NCBI GenBank assembly: GCA_026986455.1
Contig: JALSON010000374.1
Location: 1-6,039, forward strand
Reading direction: 5' to 3'
DNA from: Thermococcaceae archaeon
GTDB taxonomy: Archaea; Methanobacteriota_B; Thermococci; Thermococcales; Thermococcaceae
DNA: 6,039 bases
This document shows positions 5,793-6,039 of the stretch, piece after piece (within the stretch, counting starts at the first letter, position 1; every line of letters starts with the position of its first letter). Position numbers and translations under genes: made by a program. The notes beneath the pieces were generated by a model. It saw nothing but the letters and a program-made list of their open reading frames with translations. It was not told where the DNA came from and did no database searches.

Positions 5793-6039
5793 ATGGTAAG
5801 CTCGGGCTTTAGGGCAACCCTTCTCAAACTCGGCGTTCCTGAGGATAGATTGGCGGTTCTTGAGGGCAAAGGAGGAGTTGTGGAGGGCGAATTTGAAGGG
5901 ATACGTTATCTCCGCTTCAGGGATTCCGCCAAGGGCTTCCGACGCGGGACGGTCGTATTTGAGAACGGCGACGTTGTTTTGGGCTTCCCTCACATAAAGC
6001 GCATCGTTCAGCTGGAGAATGGAGTGAGGAGGGTCTTTA
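5793..6039 (+). CDS. ATP-dependent RNA ligase, Rnl3 (Pab1020-like) family, N-terminal 82 codons
   Basis: Joins 5'-phosphate and 3'-hydroxyl RNA ends, circularising single-stranded RNA; relatives are the homodimeric ligases of Pyrococcus abyssi (Pab1020) and Thermococcus kodakarensis. The frame is open to the right edge, so the gene is cut. Seen: MVSSGFRATLLKLGVPEDRL, then EFEGIRYLRFRDSAKGFRRG, then a VVFENG - LGFPHIKRIVQLENG stretch, which matches the N-terminal strands of that family before the nucleotidyl-transferase motif I. The catalytic Lys (K-x-DG-x-N) is expected just beyond the window and is not seen. Start: ATG 5793 (MVSS) is chosen over the adjacent in-frame ATG 5790, because GGTGGG at 5784-5789 leaves three bases to 5793 and none to 5790. 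It follows L10e on the same strand. Confidence 0.88.
   Translation, partial: MVSSGFRATLLKLGVPEDRLAVLEGKGGVVEGEFEGIRYLRFRDSAKGFRRGTVVFENGDVVLGFPHIKRIVQLENGVRRVF

Noticed and set aside
5682..5993. 103-codon minus-strand open frame over the L10e-ligase junction
   Set aside because: It overlaps the recognised RNA ligase start in antisense and covers the intergenic terminator and promoter; the protein has no recognisable feature.

Overview
The window looks like chromosomal DNA from a hyperthermophilic euryarchaeon of the order Thermococcales, most likely Thermococcus. The clues are an archaeal-type uL16 (L10e) ribosomal protein, an archaeal asparagine synthetase related to AspRS/AsnRS, a Rnl3-type RNA ligase start, heavy use of AGG, ATA, GAG and CTC codons, TATA-box promoters about 25 bases before likely transcription starts, and strong GGTGA-type ribosome binding sites. 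Recognition is from memory of these families; no search was run.

Layout, left to right. (1) 1-681, plus strand: 3' part of a gene cut by the left edge, encoding a compact protein like the G subunit of NADH dehydrogenase (NuoG/molybdopterin oxidoreductase superfamily). (2) 682-891: a convergent gap with T-rich terminators for both flanking genes and a doubtful small reading frame (752-967) that may be a gene remnant. (3) 892-1800, minus: ammonia-dependent asparagine synthetase of the archaeal AspRS-like type. (4) 1801-1998: AT-rich divergent promoter region with three copies of a CAAATTTTT word. (5) 1999-2592, plus: a short solitary ATPase of the VirB11/CpaF/GspE family with altered signature motifs. 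(6) 2631-3776, minus: class V PLP-dependent aminotransferase (alanine/serine-glyoxylate type). (7) 3777-3903: divergent promoter region. (8) 3904-5067, plus: 12-helix major facilitator transporter. (9) 5168-5710, plus: ribosomal protein L10e with a strong promoter and Shine-Dalgarno. (10) 5793-6039, plus: N-terminal 82 codons of an ATP-dependent RNA ligase, cut by the right edge.

The genes do not form one operon. Almost every gene has its own promoter, and strands alternate, giving two convergent and two divergent pairs. Amino-acid metabolism (asparagine and glycine/alanine/serine) sits beside translation and RNA processing (L10e, RNA ligase). I see no CRISPR array, insertion sequence, integrase, tRNA or rRNA, and no clear new multi-gene system. 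The items most worth a second look are the reduced VirB11-like ATPase, the compact NuoG-like protein, the repeated word in the 1.9 kb divergent region, and the possible gene remnant at 752-967. No stretch above 300 bases lacks a gene.
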